A stretch of DNA of 64,000 nucleotides from Microbispora siamensis (GTDB lineage Bacteria; Actinomycetota; Actinomycetes; Streptosporangiales; Streptosporangiaceae): contig NZ_BOOF01000040.1 of the NCBI RefSeq assembly GCF_016863095.1, positions 53,084 through 117,083 of the forward strand. Reading direction: 5' to 3'. Positions 49,878 to 58,493 of the stretch are shown here, one piece after another. A program made the translations under genes and the position numbers. The notes under the pieces were generated by a model that searched no databases, was not told where the DNA came from, and worked only from the letters and a program-made list of their open reading frames with translations. Within the stretch, counting starts at the first letter, position 1, and every line of letters starts with the position of its first letter.

Positions 49878-52800
49878 ATGCAGCCGTTTCCCCTGAGCGG
49901 GCCGTGGTACCGGATTCAGGCGATCACCGCCCCATCGCGTAGTTCGTCCGCGGAGTGGGACTTCGTCACGGTGCTCCCCGCGGTCCTGTCCGCCGCGCAG
50001 CGCAACCGGCCGTTCGTCATCGGCTGGCTGTCGCGGGGTTCGGGTGCGCCGCTGGAGCTCATCACCAACGCGGGACCGCTCACGCCGCCCAAGCCGCCCA
50101 AGCGCGCGGCGACCACGCCGGAGCCGCCGGTCACCGGCCCGCAGCCGCTGCTGTTCCCCGGCGGCGCGCGCGGCCTGGAGATCGGCGACGAGTGGCTGGC
50201 CGACCTCGCCGACCTCGTCTGGACGCCGTGCCCCGGCCGTCAGGCCCCGCCGCTCTACGGCAGGCGCGAGCCGGAGCCGGACGAGACCAAGCGGCCCACG
50301 CTGTTCGAGTCGACGCTGGTCACGCTCATGTCCCGGCCGTTCGCGTGGGTGGTGGTCGCCGAGCCGACCGACCTGCTCGACGCCGAGGTGGCCCACCTGC
50401 GCACCCAGCTCAACGTGCTGCGCCAGTATGGCGACGCCTCGGAGCGGTCGCGCTTCGACGCCGAGCGGGCCGAGCGCAGGATGCAGGAGCTCGACGCCTT
50501 CCGCGAGGCCGGGCTGTGGAACGTCCGGGTGCTCGCCGGTGCGGCCGGCCCCGACGAACTGCGCCAGATCGCTCCGGTGCTGGTCGGCTCGGTGGAGATG
50601 AGCCACCACCCCTACCGGCTGCGCAGCGCGATGTCGCTGCCCGCCCTGAGCGGCGACGGCACCTGCGAGTCGGTGTACGGCTTCAGCGAGGCGCTGGCCG
50701 TCAACCTGCAGGACTCGGCCGACGGCGCGGCGGCGCCGTTCGCGGCGACGGCCGGGGCTCTCGCCGCGCTCGCCGGGCTGCCGCGCCGAGAGGTGCCGGG
50801 CGTCCGGGTGCTCGACGCGGGCTTCTTCGACGTGACGAGCGAGGCCGAGGTCGAGGGCTCGGCGGAGACCGTGGACCTCGGCGCGATCGTCGACGGGCAG
50901 GACCGCGCCGTCGGAACATTCCGGGTGCCGCTGGCCACGCTGAACCGCCACGCCTTCGTCACGGGCGCCACCGGCTCGGGCAAGTCGCAGACCGTGCGGC
51001 ACCTGCTTGAACAGCTCACCAAGGCGGGCATTCCGTGGCTGGCGATCGAGCCGGCCAAGTCGGAGTACGCCGCGATGGCCGGCCGGGTGGAGCACCTGGC
51101 GCCGCTGACCGTCATCAACCCCTCGGCACCCGACAACGTGCCGATCAGCGTCAACCCGCTCGCGCCCGAGCCCGGCTATCCGGTGCAGGCCCACATCGAC
51201 ATGGTCAGGGCGCTGTTCATGGCGGCCTTCGACGCTGAGGAGCCGTTCCCGCAGATCATGTCGCTGGCGCTGCAGCGCGTCTACGAGGCCAACGGCTGGG
51301 ACGTGGTCACCGGCGGCGGCATCCCGGGGGCCGCCGTGCAGCCGGCCGTACCGACCCTGGAGCAGCTCCAGCAGCACGCTCTGGAGGTCATCCAGGAGAT
51401 CGGGTACGGCAACGAGGTCCAGGCCGACGTCGAGGGCTTCATCAGCCTGCGCCTGCGCAGCCTGCGCGTCGGCAGCGCGGGCCGGTTCTTCGAGGGCGGT
51501 CACCCGGCCGACATCGGCGGGCTGCTCCAGCGCAACGTCGTGCTCGCGATCGAGGACGTGGCCAACGACGAGGACAAGGCGTTCCTCATGGGCACGCTCA
51601 TCATCCGCATCGTCGAGCACCTGCGGATGCGCGCCCGCTCGGAACCGCGGGCCGAGGACGGCGTCGGCGGCCTGCGGCACGTCATCGTCATCGAGGAGGC
51701 CCACCGGCTGCTGCGCGACCGGGGCTCCCAGCGGGCCTCCACCCACGCCGTCGAGCTGCTGGCCGGGATGCTCGCCGAGATCCGGGCGTACGGCGAGGGC
51801 ATCATCGTGGCCGAGCAGATTCCCACCAAGCTCGTCTCCGACGTGGTGAAGAACACCGCGCTCAAGGTCGTGCACCGGCTCCCGGCCGAGGACGACCGCG
51901 CGCTCGTCGGCGCGGCGATGAACCTGAGCGAGGACCAGTCGCGCCAGGTGGTGTCGCTCCAGCCGGGCTTCGCCGCGGTGTTCGCCGACGGCATGGACCG
52001 TCCGCTGCGCGTCCAGGTGCCGCTGGGCGAGGACCGCGAGCGCGAGACGCTCGGCCCGGTGCCGCCCATCTGCGGGCGCCGCTCGGCCGCCTGCGGGCGC
52101 GAGTGCCGTACGGGGAAGGCGTGCACGCTGGTCGAGCTGCGCGAGGCCGACCTGCTCGCGGTGGCCCCGGAATGGGCGTGGCTGCGCATCTGGACCGACA
52201 CGGTCGTCCTGGCGTTCGTGACGAACCGGTCGCTGCCGGGCGTGCCGCGCGTGCTCGCCGACATCTGGGCGGAGCTGCCGGCCAAGCGGCGCGAGTGCCT
52301 GCTGGCCACGCTGGTCGAGCGGTCGGTCTCGCGCCGCGCCTGGTCGCTGCGCACGTGGTTCGACCCCGCGCTGCTCACCGAGAAGGCCGCCGAGGTCGCC
52401 GCCGGGCTGCTCGCGGCGGGCCAGGCGGACGGCGCGGAGAGCGAGCCGCCGATGCGGGCGGGCGAGCGGCCGGGCGCGGCCTGGGTGATCCCCCAGGTCC
52501 GCTGGCTGCACGAGGTGGACCGGCTGTTCCCGTTCGGGCATCCCGCGCCCAACCTGCGCAGCCCGGCCCCGGCGATGGAGTATCCGCTGTTCGGCACCGA
52601 CCCCGCGGGCCGGCCGTACCCCCACCAGGGGGTCAACGGCGCCGAGCCGGCCGAGGGCGGGGTCGCGGTCGGCGTACGCACCGAGCTGCTCGGCCACCGC
52701 GCCAAGGCGCTGCGCCACCACCCGCTGTCGATGGAGGTGGACCGCAACCGCGCGCTGGCCTGGCGGGTCATCCTGGGCGACGACGAGCACGAGGGCATCC

Positions 52801-52967
52801 AGCGCGACGTGACGACGGTCGCCATCGGGGTCGAGCCGCGTGAGCGGGTCAAATACGTGGCCCAGACGATGAGCGCGGGCTGGCTGGAGACGGTTCTGTC
52901 CTGGCCGCGCCGGTTCGTGCTGCCGTTCGACGGCGACACCCCCGCGGAGCTGTCCTTCGGATCGTGA
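49878..52967 (+). CDS. large HerA/FtsK-superfamily ATPase
   Basis: 1029 residues. The first 350 are unrecognised alpha/beta. The motor has Walker A VTGATGSGKSQT (about 360), PWLAIEPAKSEYAAMAGRV, and Walker B HVIVIEEAHRLL (about 603), then IIVAEQIPTKLVSDVVKNT as sensor. Near 732-749 a cysteine cluster, CGRRSAACGRECRTGKAC, could bind zinc or a Fe-S cluster. The last 280 residues are helical and unknown. HerA-type pumps act on DNA or protein at membranes; substrate unknown. Confidence 0.75.
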   Translation: MQPFPLSGPWYRIQAITAPSRSSSAEWDFVTVLPAVLSAAQRNRPFVIGWLSRGSGAPLELITNAGPLTPPKPPKRAATTPEPPVTGPQPLLFPGGARGLEIGDEWLADLADLVWTPCPGRQAPPLYGRREPEPDETKRPTLFESTLVTLMSRPFAWVVVAEPTDLLDAEVAHLRTQLNVLRQYGDASERSRFDAERAERRMQELDAFREAGLWNVRVLAGAAGPDELRQIAPVLVGSVEMSHHPYRLRSAMSLPALSGDGTCESVYGFSEALAVNLQDSADGAAAPFAATAGALAALAGLPRREVPGVRVLDAGFFDVTSEAEVEGSAETVDLGAIVDGQDRAVGTFRVPLATLNRHAFVTGATGSGKSQTVRHLLEQLTKAGIPWLAIEPAKSEYAAMAGRVEHLAPLTVINPSAPDNVPISVNPLAPEPGYPVQAHIDMVRALFMAAFDAEEPFPQIMSLALQRVYEANGWDVVTGGGIPGAAVQPAVPTLEQLQQHALEVIQEIGYGNEVQADVEGFISLRLRSLRVGSAGRFFEGGHPADIGGLLQRNVVLAIEDVANDEDKAFLMGTLIIRIVEHLRMRARSEPRAEDGVGGLRHVIVIEEAHRLLRDRGSQRASTHAVELLAGMLAEIRAYGEGIIVAEQIPTKLVSDVVKNTALKVVHRLPAEDDRALVGAAMNLSEDQSRQVVSLQPGFAAVFADGMDRPLRVQVPLGEDRERETLGPVPPICGRRSAACGRECRTGKACTLVELREADLLAVAPEWAWLRIWTDTVVLAFVTNRSLPGVPRVLADIWAELPAKRRECLLATLVERSVSRRAWSLRTWFDPALLTEKAAEVAAGLLAAGQADGAESEPPMRAGERPGAAWVIPQVRWLHEVDRLFPFGHPAPNLRSPAPAMEYPLFGTDPAGRPYPHQGVNGAEPAEGGVAVGVRTELLGHRAKALRHHPLSMEVDRNRALAWRVILGDDEHEGIQRDVTTVAIGVEPRERVKYVAQTMSAGWLETVLSWPRRFVLPFDGDTPAELSFGS

Positions 52968-52995
52968 CATCCGCGTGGCCGACTAGGATCGCGGC

Positions 52996-54270
52996 ATGAG
53001 TCAGCTTCCGTTGCGGGCGCAGCTCGCCAGCGCCCTGGGCCGCACGGCCGCGACGCTGTCCAGGGCCACCGGGCGTGGCGACGGCTCGGTGATCGGCGGC
53101 AGGGTCGGCCTCATGCTGGAGCCCGACCTGCTGCGCAAGCTCGCGGCCGACCGCAAGCTCGTCCTGGTCAGCGCCACGAACGGCAAGACCACGACGACGC
53201 GTCTGATCACCTCGGCGCTGCAGGAGCTCGGCGACGTGGCGACGAACGCGTTCGGCGCCAACATGCCCGCCGGGCACGTGTCGGCGCTCGCCTCCAACAA
53301 GGACGCGCCGTACGGCGTGCTGGAGGTCGACGAGAAGTACCTTCCCGAGGTCCTCGACACGACCAACGCCGGCATCGTCTGCCTCATGAACCTGAGCCGC
53401 GACCAGATGGACCGGGCGGCCGAGATCTGGCTGCTGGCCCAGAAGTGGCGCCGCGCGCTCGCCGGCAGGCCCGTCCACGTGATCGCCAACTGCGACGACC
53501 CGCTGGTCACCTGGGCCGCGTCCGCCGCGGCCGGGGTCACCTGGGTGGCGGCGGGGCAGCGCTGGCGGGAGGACTCCTGGTGCTGCCCCGAGTGCGGCGG
53601 CCCGCTCGACCGCGCCGGGTTCGGCAACGGAGGTCAGGGGCTCACTCCGGCCCAGATGGCCGACACGAACTGGGCGTGCCGCGAGTGCACCTTCCGCCGG
53701 CCCCAGCCCAACTGGGTGCTCGACGGGGAGTACGTGACCGACCCCTGGGGTCAGCACTGGCGCCTGGACATCCAGCTTCCCGGCCAGGCCAACCGGGCGA
53801 ACGCCGCCGTCGCGCTGGCGGTCGCCGCGACGCTCGGCCTCGACCCCGGCCGGGCGCTGCCCCGGCTGCGTACGGTGACCTCCGTGGCCGGGCGTTACAC
53901 GACCGTCGAGCGGGACGGCAGGTCGCTGCGGCTGCTGCTGGCCAAGAACCCGGCCGGCTGGCTGGAGGCGTTCGACGTCGCCGATCCGGCGCTGCCGATC
54001 ATCCTGTCGGTCAACGCGCAGGGGCCGGACGGCCGCGACACCTCCTGGCTGTGGGACGTCGACTACCGCATCCTGCGCGGCCGGCCCGTCCTCGTCACCG
54101 GCGAGCGCCGCCTCGACCTCGCGCTGCGGCTGGCCGTCGCCGGCGTCCCCTTCCAGCTCTGCGACTCGTTCGAGCAGGCGATGGGCCTCCTCGCGCCCGG
54201 CAAGATCGACGTGATCGCCAACTACACCGCGTTCCAGCAGATCCGAGCGGAGTTCGGCCGTGCAGTCTGA
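52996..54270 (+). CDS. murT: lipid II isoglutaminyl synthase subunit MurT
   Basis: 424 residues of Mur-ligase type. The ATP loop is SATNGKTTTTRLI, followed by EVDEKYLPEVL. The zinc ribbon typical of MurT is seen in CCPECGGPL and CRECTF. Its C-terminal DUF1727-like domain ends the chain. With GatD it amidates the D-Glu of lipid II using glutamine. The stop overlaps gatD by 11 bases. Confidence 0.95.
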   Translation: MSQLPLRAQLASALGRTAATLSRATGRGDGSVIGGRVGLMLEPDLLRKLAADRKLVLVSATNGKTTTTRLITSALQELGDVATNAFGANMPAGHVSALASNKDAPYGVLEVDEKYLPEVLDTTNAGIVCLMNLSRDQMDRAAEIWLLAQKWRRALAGRPVHVIANCDDPLVTWAASAAAGVTWVAAGQRWREDSWCCPECGGPLDRAGFGNGGQGLTPAQMADTNWACRECTFRRPQPNWVLDGEYVTDPWGQHWRLDIQLPGQANRANAAVALAVAATLGLDPGRALPRLRTVTSVAGRYTTVERDGRSLRLLLAKNPAGWLEAFDVADPALPIILSVNAQGPDGRDTSWLWDVDYRILRGRPVLVTGERRLDLALRLAVAGVPFQLCDSFEQAMGLLAPGKIDVIANYTAFQQIRAEFGRAV

Positions 54271-54967
54271 ATTGTCCATCGTCTGGATCTATCCCGACCT
54301 TCTCAGCACGTACGGCGACCAGGGCAACGTCCTGGTGCTGGAGCAGCGGGCCCGGGCCCGGGGCATCCCGACCAGGACCGTCCACGTACGCTCGTCCGAC
54401 CCCGTGCCGCAGCAGGGCGACGTCTACCTGATCGGCGGCGGCGAGGACCGGCCGCAGATCCTCGGGGCGGAGCGGCTGCGCCGCGACGGCGGCCTGCACG
54501 CCGCGATCCAGCGGGGCGCGGCCATGCTGGCGGTCTGCGCCGGCTACCAGATCATGGGCACGGTGTTCGGCGGTGAGGAAGGGCAGCCGGTGCCCGGCGT
54601 CGGCCTGCTGGACATCAGCTCGGGGCGGGGCGAGCGGCGCGCCGTCGGCGAGCTGGCCGCCGAGGTGGATCCGGCCCTGGGGCTGCCCACGCTGACGGGC
54701 TTCGAGAACCACATGGGCGTGACCAGGCTCGGCCCCGGCGTGCGCCCGCTGTCGCGGACCCTCGTCGGCACCGGCAACGGCGACGGCACGGAGGGCTGCT
54801 ACGCGGGCCGCGTCATCGGTACCTACCTGCACGGGCCGGCGCTCGCCCGCAACCCCGCGCTGGCCGACCTGCTGCTGAGCTGGGTGACCGGACCGCTGCC
54901 CCCGATCGACGACAGCTGGTATCAGGCGCTGCGCGACGAACGCCTGCGCGCGGTGCTGCCGAGCTGA
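54260..54967 (+). CDS. gatD: lipid II isoglutaminyl synthase glutaminase subunit GatD
   Basis: 235 residues of class I glutamine amidotransferase type. The nucleophile Cys lies in MLAVCAGYQIMG, and the catalytic His in GTYLHGPALA. GGGEDRPQ and ENHMGVTRLG are conserved GatD segments. It supplies ammonia to MurT. GTG start inside murT. Confidence 0.95.
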   Translation: MQSELSIVWIYPDLLSTYGDQGNVLVLEQRARARGIPTRTVHVRSSDPVPQQGDVYLIGGGEDRPQILGAERLRRDGGLHAAIQRGAAMLAVCAGYQIMGTVFGGEEGQPVPGVGLLDISSGRGERRAVGELAAEVDPALGLPTLTGFENHMGVTRLGPGVRPLSRTLVGTGNGDGTEGCYAGRVIGTYLHGPALARNPALADLLLSWVTGPLPPIDDSWYQALRDERLRAVLPS

Positions 54968-55007
54968 TCGGTCAGCAGGTCCTGGCTGCTCAGCAGATCC
55001 CGGACGG

Positions 55008-55370
55008 TCAGTAGATCAGCGCCTGCACGCCCTCGCCCAGGGCCTCCTCGACGAACGTGGAGGCCCCGGCGATGCGCACGCCGTCGATCACGTCGTCCAC
55101 GGTGATGTCCCGGCGGGCGGCGCACTGGGTGCACAGCGTGACCCTGCCCGCGGCGAGCACGGCGTCGAGCATGTCCTCCAGCGGGGCGGCCTCGGCCAGG
55201 GTGAACTCCTTGGCCCGGCCGGGCAGCGCGAACCACGAGGACTCGCCGGTCAGCCACAACGAGACCGGGACACCGCTCGCCAGCGCGGCCGCCGCGACCG
55301 TGAACGCCTGGTTGCAGCGCTCCGGGGCGTCCGCCCCCGCCGTCACCTTGATCACCAGTGATCGTGCCAT
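55008..55370 (-). CDS. DsrE-family small protein
   Basis: 120 residues with the DsrE/F alpha/beta fold: SLVIKVTAGADAPERCNQAF, then AASGVPVSLWLTGES-type strand 2 and TLCTQCAARRDI with a Cys pair. The family includes sulfur carriers and peroxiredoxin-like proteins; role here unknown. It is read toward gatD. Confidence 0.75.
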   Translation of the reverse strand: MARSLVIKVTAGADAPERCNQAFTVAAAALASGVPVSLWLTGESSWFALPGRAKEFTLAEAAPLEDMLDAVLAAGRVTLCTQCAARRDITVDDVIDGVRIAGASTFVEEALGEGVQALIY

Positions 55371-55488
55371 GCTGCGAGCCTAGTCCGCCGGGGTCGCCGG
55401 TGTGTCGGCGCATGCCGTACAAGTTGGGCATTCCGCGCATGCCGTGCGTGGTGCGAGGGGCCGTCCGCGCGCCTCTAAGCTCGTCTCC

Positions 55489-55980
55489 ATGGACGTACAT
55501 CCCGACCTCGAGCCGATCGCCTTCCTCCTGGGCCGCTGGGAGGGGGCCGGGGTGATCGGCTATCCCACCATGGAGAGCGCCAACTTCGGCCAGGAGATCG
55601 TCTTCGGGCACAACGGGAAGCCGTTCCTGACCTATCAGAGCCGTACGTGGCTGCTCGACGCCGAGGGCAACAAGGTCCGGCCCCTGTCCACGGAGACGGG
55701 GTTCTGGCGGATCCAGCCCGAGCGCCAGATCGAGGTGTGCCTCGCGCACCCGACCGGCATCGTGGAGATCTACGTGGGGGAGGTCGTCTTCCACAAGATC
55801 GAGCTGCGTACGGACGTGGTCGCGCGGACCACGACGGCCAAGGAGTACAACGCGGGCCACCGGCTCTACGGCCTGGTCAACGGCAACCTCATGTACGCCT
55901 ACGACATGTCGGCGATGGGGCATCCGCTGCAGTCGCACGCCTCGGCGGAGCTCAAGCGGGTCGGCGACTTCGACGAGTAG
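55489..55980 (+). CDS. nitrobindin-like heme/fatty-acid-binding beta-barrel protein
   Basis: 163 residues. The signature FLLGRWEGAGVIGYPTM near the start and FLTYQSRTWLLDAEGNKVRP, with HPTGIVEIYVGEV later, match the nitrobindin family (FABP-like barrel binding ferric heme). It may deal with nitric oxide or peroxynitrite. The ATG at 55489 follows a CTCTAAGCT stretch that may be a -10 box, so leaderless initiation is possible. Confidence 0.8.
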   Translation: MDVHPDLEPIAFLLGRWEGAGVIGYPTMESANFGQEIVFGHNGKPFLTYQSRTWLLDAEGNKVRPLSTETGFWRIQPERQIEVCLAHPTGIVEIYVGEVVFHKIELRTDVVARTTTAKEYNAGHRLYGLVNGNLMYAYDMSAMGHPLQSHASAELKRVGDFDE

Positions 55981-56013
55981 AACGTCGCCGAATAGAACTT
56001 CGAGGGATAGAGC

Positions 56014-56114
56014 AGGAAAAGAAAGAACCCCGGGCGCGCTCCGCCTCCTGACGAGGCGGGCCGGCTGGACCATGGCCGGGGACGGAAGTCCACGGCCGCC
56101 GGCTGCCCGGGGTT
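56014..56114 (-). terminator. intrinsic terminator of a minus-strand small transcript
   Basis: AACCCCGGGC (56026-56035) pairs with GCCCGGGGTT (56105-56114). On the minus strand the closing arm is followed by CTTTCTTTTCC. A GC-rich inner domain branches inside. The plus strand has no T tract, so the terminator serves the minus-strand unit starting near 56240. Confidence 0.7.
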
Positions 56115-56182
56115 CCGGTGTCTGTTGAGGATTCGCCAGGACGTCGTCCGACATCCAGACGGAAGGTCCAGATGGACGAGTC

Positions 56183-56224
56183 CTAGCGGACAGCCACCTC
56201 GCTAGCCCAAGAATGATCAACCAT
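56183..56224 (-). CDS. 13-residue sORF with a strong ribosome binding site
   Basis: AAGGGAGGTGG lies just before an ATG at 56224 that opens MVDHSWASEVAVR and a TAG. The near-perfect Shine-Dalgarno sequence makes translation likely. Downstream, a stem with GU pairs (CATCTGGAC/GTCTGGATG) and a large terminator form a structured transcript. It could be a leader peptide or sRNA with no downstream gene on this strand. Divergent from the Fur gene. Confidence 0.5.
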   Translation of the reverse strand: MVDHSWASEVAVR

Positions 56225-56361
56225 TGTTTGGACCACCTCCCTTCTGCGTGCCTTCACGCTATGCGAGCGCCCCACGCGCGGGCAAACGATTAATCCGACG
56301 AAGTTCGCGCCCTCTCGCGACAGCCGGGGAGTTCTCTCCGCGGACGGCCTAAACTCTGGGC

Positions 56362-56775
56362 ATGGCCGAGACTTGGCACGAGGAGCTGCGGGCCCGCGGC
56401 TACCGGATCACCCCCCAGCGCCAGCTCGTGCTGGAAGCGGTCACCGAGCTGGGACACGCCACGCCCGAGGACATCTGTTCCCGCGTGCAGCAGACGGCCA
56501 GAGGTGTCAACATCTCGACCGTCTACCGGACCCTCGAACTCCTGGAGGAGCTGGGGCTGGTCACACACACCCATCTCGGGCACGGCGCTCCCACCTACCA
56601 CCTCGCCTCCGAGGCCGACCACGTCCACCTCGTCTGCCGTGGCTGCGGCGAGGTCACCGAGGTGGCCCCGGAGATGGTGGACGGCCTCGTCTCGACCCTC
56701 GACGCGGAACTGGGCTTCGCCACCGACGTCCGCCATCTCACCGTCTTCGGCCATTGCCGAAAATGTCGCCTTTGA
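56362..56775 (+). CDS. Fur-family metal-responsive regulator
   Basis: 137 residues. The winged helix reads LRARGYRITPQRQLVLEAV, then VNISTVYRTLELLEELGLV. Metal ligands are in HVHLVCRGCGEVTEV and the final HCRKC. The subtype (Fur, Zur or peroxide sensor) cannot be fixed from sequence alone. It lies just before the stress operon. Confidence 0.9.
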   Translation: MAETWHEELRARGYRITPQRQLVLEAVTELGHATPEDICSRVQQTARGVNISTVYRTLELLEELGLVTHTHLGHGAPTYHLASEADHVHLVCRGCGEVTEVAPEMVDGLVSTLDAELGFATDVRHLTVFGHCRKCRL

Positions 56776-56858
56776 CTATTCTGGTCCGTTTTGGGAGCTT
56801 TGCCCTGTTGCCGGTAGCGTGACGAGTGGCGCACCACCCCGATCGTCAGGAGATGAGG

Positions 56859-57695
56859 GTGACCGTTCCCGCGGAGGCCGCCAGGCGGCGCATAGTTGAT
56901 CTCTTTCTGTCCAGCGAGGAGCGGCTGCTCCAGCGGTGGACCCAATTGTCCGGAGCGTCTCCCGGCGAACTCCGTGACCTCTACCAGGCGTTGCGCACCG
57001 CGCTCAGCAGCGAGGACGGAGACTTCGCCGACGTGCGCGGGCTGCTCGCCGAGCTCTCCCGCGCCCGCGTCCGGCAGGGCCACACGCCCTCCGACACCGC
57101 GCGGCTCGTGTTCTCCCTCAAGGAGGCGTTGTACGAGGTCGCCGAGGCCGACGGCGGCCCGGAGGCGCTGCGCGGGTTCGTATGGTTCTCCCGGCTCGTC
57201 GACGACCTCGGCCTGTACACCTTCGAGAGCTACACCGCCGCCCGAGAGAAGATCATTATTGATCAGACGGAGCAGCTGCTCGAGCTCTCGACGCCCGTGG
57301 TGAAACTGTGGGAGGGCATCGTCGCCGTGCCGCTCGTCGGCACGCTCGACTCGGCCCGCACCCAGGTCGTCATGGAGAAGCTGCTCCAGACCCTGGTCGA
57401 CACGGGCTCGGAGCACGCGGTCATCGACATCACCGGTGTGCCCGCCGTCGACACGCAGGTCGCCCAGCACCTGCTCAAGACCGTCGTCGCGGCCCGCCTG
57501 ATGGGCGCGGAATGCGTGATCTCCGGCATCCGCCCGCAGATCGCGCACACGATCGTCACGCTGGGCATCGAGTTCGGCGACATCGTCACCAAGGCCTCGC
57601 TGGCCGACGCGCTGTCGTACGCGCTGAGCCGGAGCGGGGTGGAGATCACGGGCGCCGCGCGGACGCGGGTCGCGGTCAGGGCGGAGCGCGCCTGA
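56859..57695 (+). CDS. rsbR: RsbR-type stressosome co-antagonist
   Basis: About 278 residues. The N-terminal half is an RsbR-N-like helical sensor (LFLSSEERLLQRWTQLSG, RLVFSLKEALYEVAEAD). The C-terminal STAS domain (WEGIVAVPLVGTLDSARTQV, VIDITGVPAVDTQVAQHLLK) has the Thr/Ser positions that RsbT phosphorylates. The GTG at 56859 follows AGGAG by 6 bases; ATG 56853 and GTG 56826 are alternatives. Overlaps rsbS by one base. Confidence 0.88.
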   Translation: MTVPAEAARRRIVDLFLSSEERLLQRWTQLSGASPGELRDLYQALRTALSSEDGDFADVRGLLAELSRARVRQGHTPSDTARLVFSLKEALYEVAEADGGPEALRGFVWFSRLVDDLGLYTFESYTAAREKIIIDQTEQLLELSTPVVKLWEGIVAVPLVGTLDSARTQVVMEKLLQTLVDTGSEHAVIDITGVPAVDTQVAQHLLKTVVAARLMGAECVISGIRPQIAHTIVTLGIEFGDIVTKASLADALSYALSRSGVEITGAARTRVAVRAERA

Positions 57696-58060
57696 TGGAA
57701 CGTGTGCCGATTCTCAAGCTCGGCGACATCCTGATCGTCTCGATCCAGATCGACCTGGACGACCAGAGCGTGCTGGCCCTGCAGGAGGACCTGGCAGACA
57801 TGGTGGTCTCCTCGGGAGCGCGGGGGGTCATCATCGACATCACGGCCGTGGAGATCGTCGACTCGTTCATCGGCCGGATGTTCTCCACGATCGCGGCGAT
57901 GACCCGGATGCTCGACGCGGAGACCGTGGTGGTCGGCATGCGTCCCGCGGTGGCGATCACACTGGTCGAGCTGGGCCTGTCGCTCGGCGGTGTGCGCACG
58001 GCTCTCAACCTGGAAAAGGGCGTCGCGATGCTGGAGCATGTCAGGGGCGCCGCCGGGTGA
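57695..58060 (+). CDS. rsbS: RsbS-type STAS protein
   Basis: 121 residues, a single STAS domain: VPILKLGDILIVSIQIDLDD, then GVIIDITAVEIVDSFIGRMF with the phosphoacceptor Ser in VDSF. It builds the stressosome core with RsbR and holds RsbT. Confidence 0.92.
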   Translation: MERVPILKLGDILIVSIQIDLDDQSVLALQEDLADMVVSSGARGVIIDITAVEIVDSFIGRMFSTIAAMTRMLDAETVVVGMRPAVAITLVELGLSLGGVRTALNLEKGVAMLEHVRGAAG

Positions 58061-58458
58061 GCGCGCCCCGGGAGTTGCCCATCGCCACCAACGGTGACGT
58101 CGTGGTCGTACGTCAGCAGGTCAGAAGCCTCGCGGCCGAGATAGGGCTCTCCCTGGTCGATCAGACGAAGATCGTGACCGCCGCCAGCGAACTGGCCAGA
58201 AACGCCCTCGTCCACGCCGGGGGCGGCCGGGTGCTGATCGAGGTGCTGGAAGGCGGGCGGCGGCCCGGACTGCGACTCGTGTTCAGCGACGACGGGCCCG
58301 GCATCCCGGACGTCGATCAGGCGCTGACCGAGGGCTGGAGCACCGCCGGGGGGCTGGGACTCGGGCTGAGCGGATCGCGGCGGCTCGTGGACGAGTTCGA
58401 CCTCGTCTCCGCACCCGGCGAGGGCACCCGCGTGACGGTGACCAAGTGGGCCCGGTGA
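58057..58458 (+). CDS. rsbT: RsbT-type serine kinase
   Basis: 133 residues of the GHKL kinase type: N box ASELARNALVHAGGG, G1 SDDGPGIPD, G2 GGLGLGLSGSRRLVDEF. It phosphorylates RsbR and RsbS and, when free, turns on a PP2C phosphatase. GTG start overlapping rsbS. Confidence 0.92.
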   Translation: MSAPRELPIATNGDVVVVRQQVRSLAAEIGLSLVDQTKIVTAASELARNALVHAGGGRVLIEVLEGGRRPGLRLVFSDDGPGIPDVDQALTEGWSTAGGLGLGLSGSRRLVDEFDLVSAPGEGTRVTVTKWAR

Positions 58459-58487
58459 TTGAGTGGGCGCGGTGATTGAGTGGGCGC
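58454..58487 (+). repeat. 17-bp perfect tandem duplication
   Basis: GGTGATTGAGTGGGCGC occurs twice in a row, covering the rsbT stop codon and the ribosome-binding region of the next gene, with a third partial GGTGA. Confidence 0.8.
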
Positions 58488-58493
58488 GGTGAC

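Noticed and set aside
49809..52970. 1053-codon open frame on the minus strand
   Set aside because: It is the mirror of the HerA-like gene in high-GC DNA. Its translation is rich in His, Arg, Gln and Ala with no domain, while the plus frame has clear Walker motifs.
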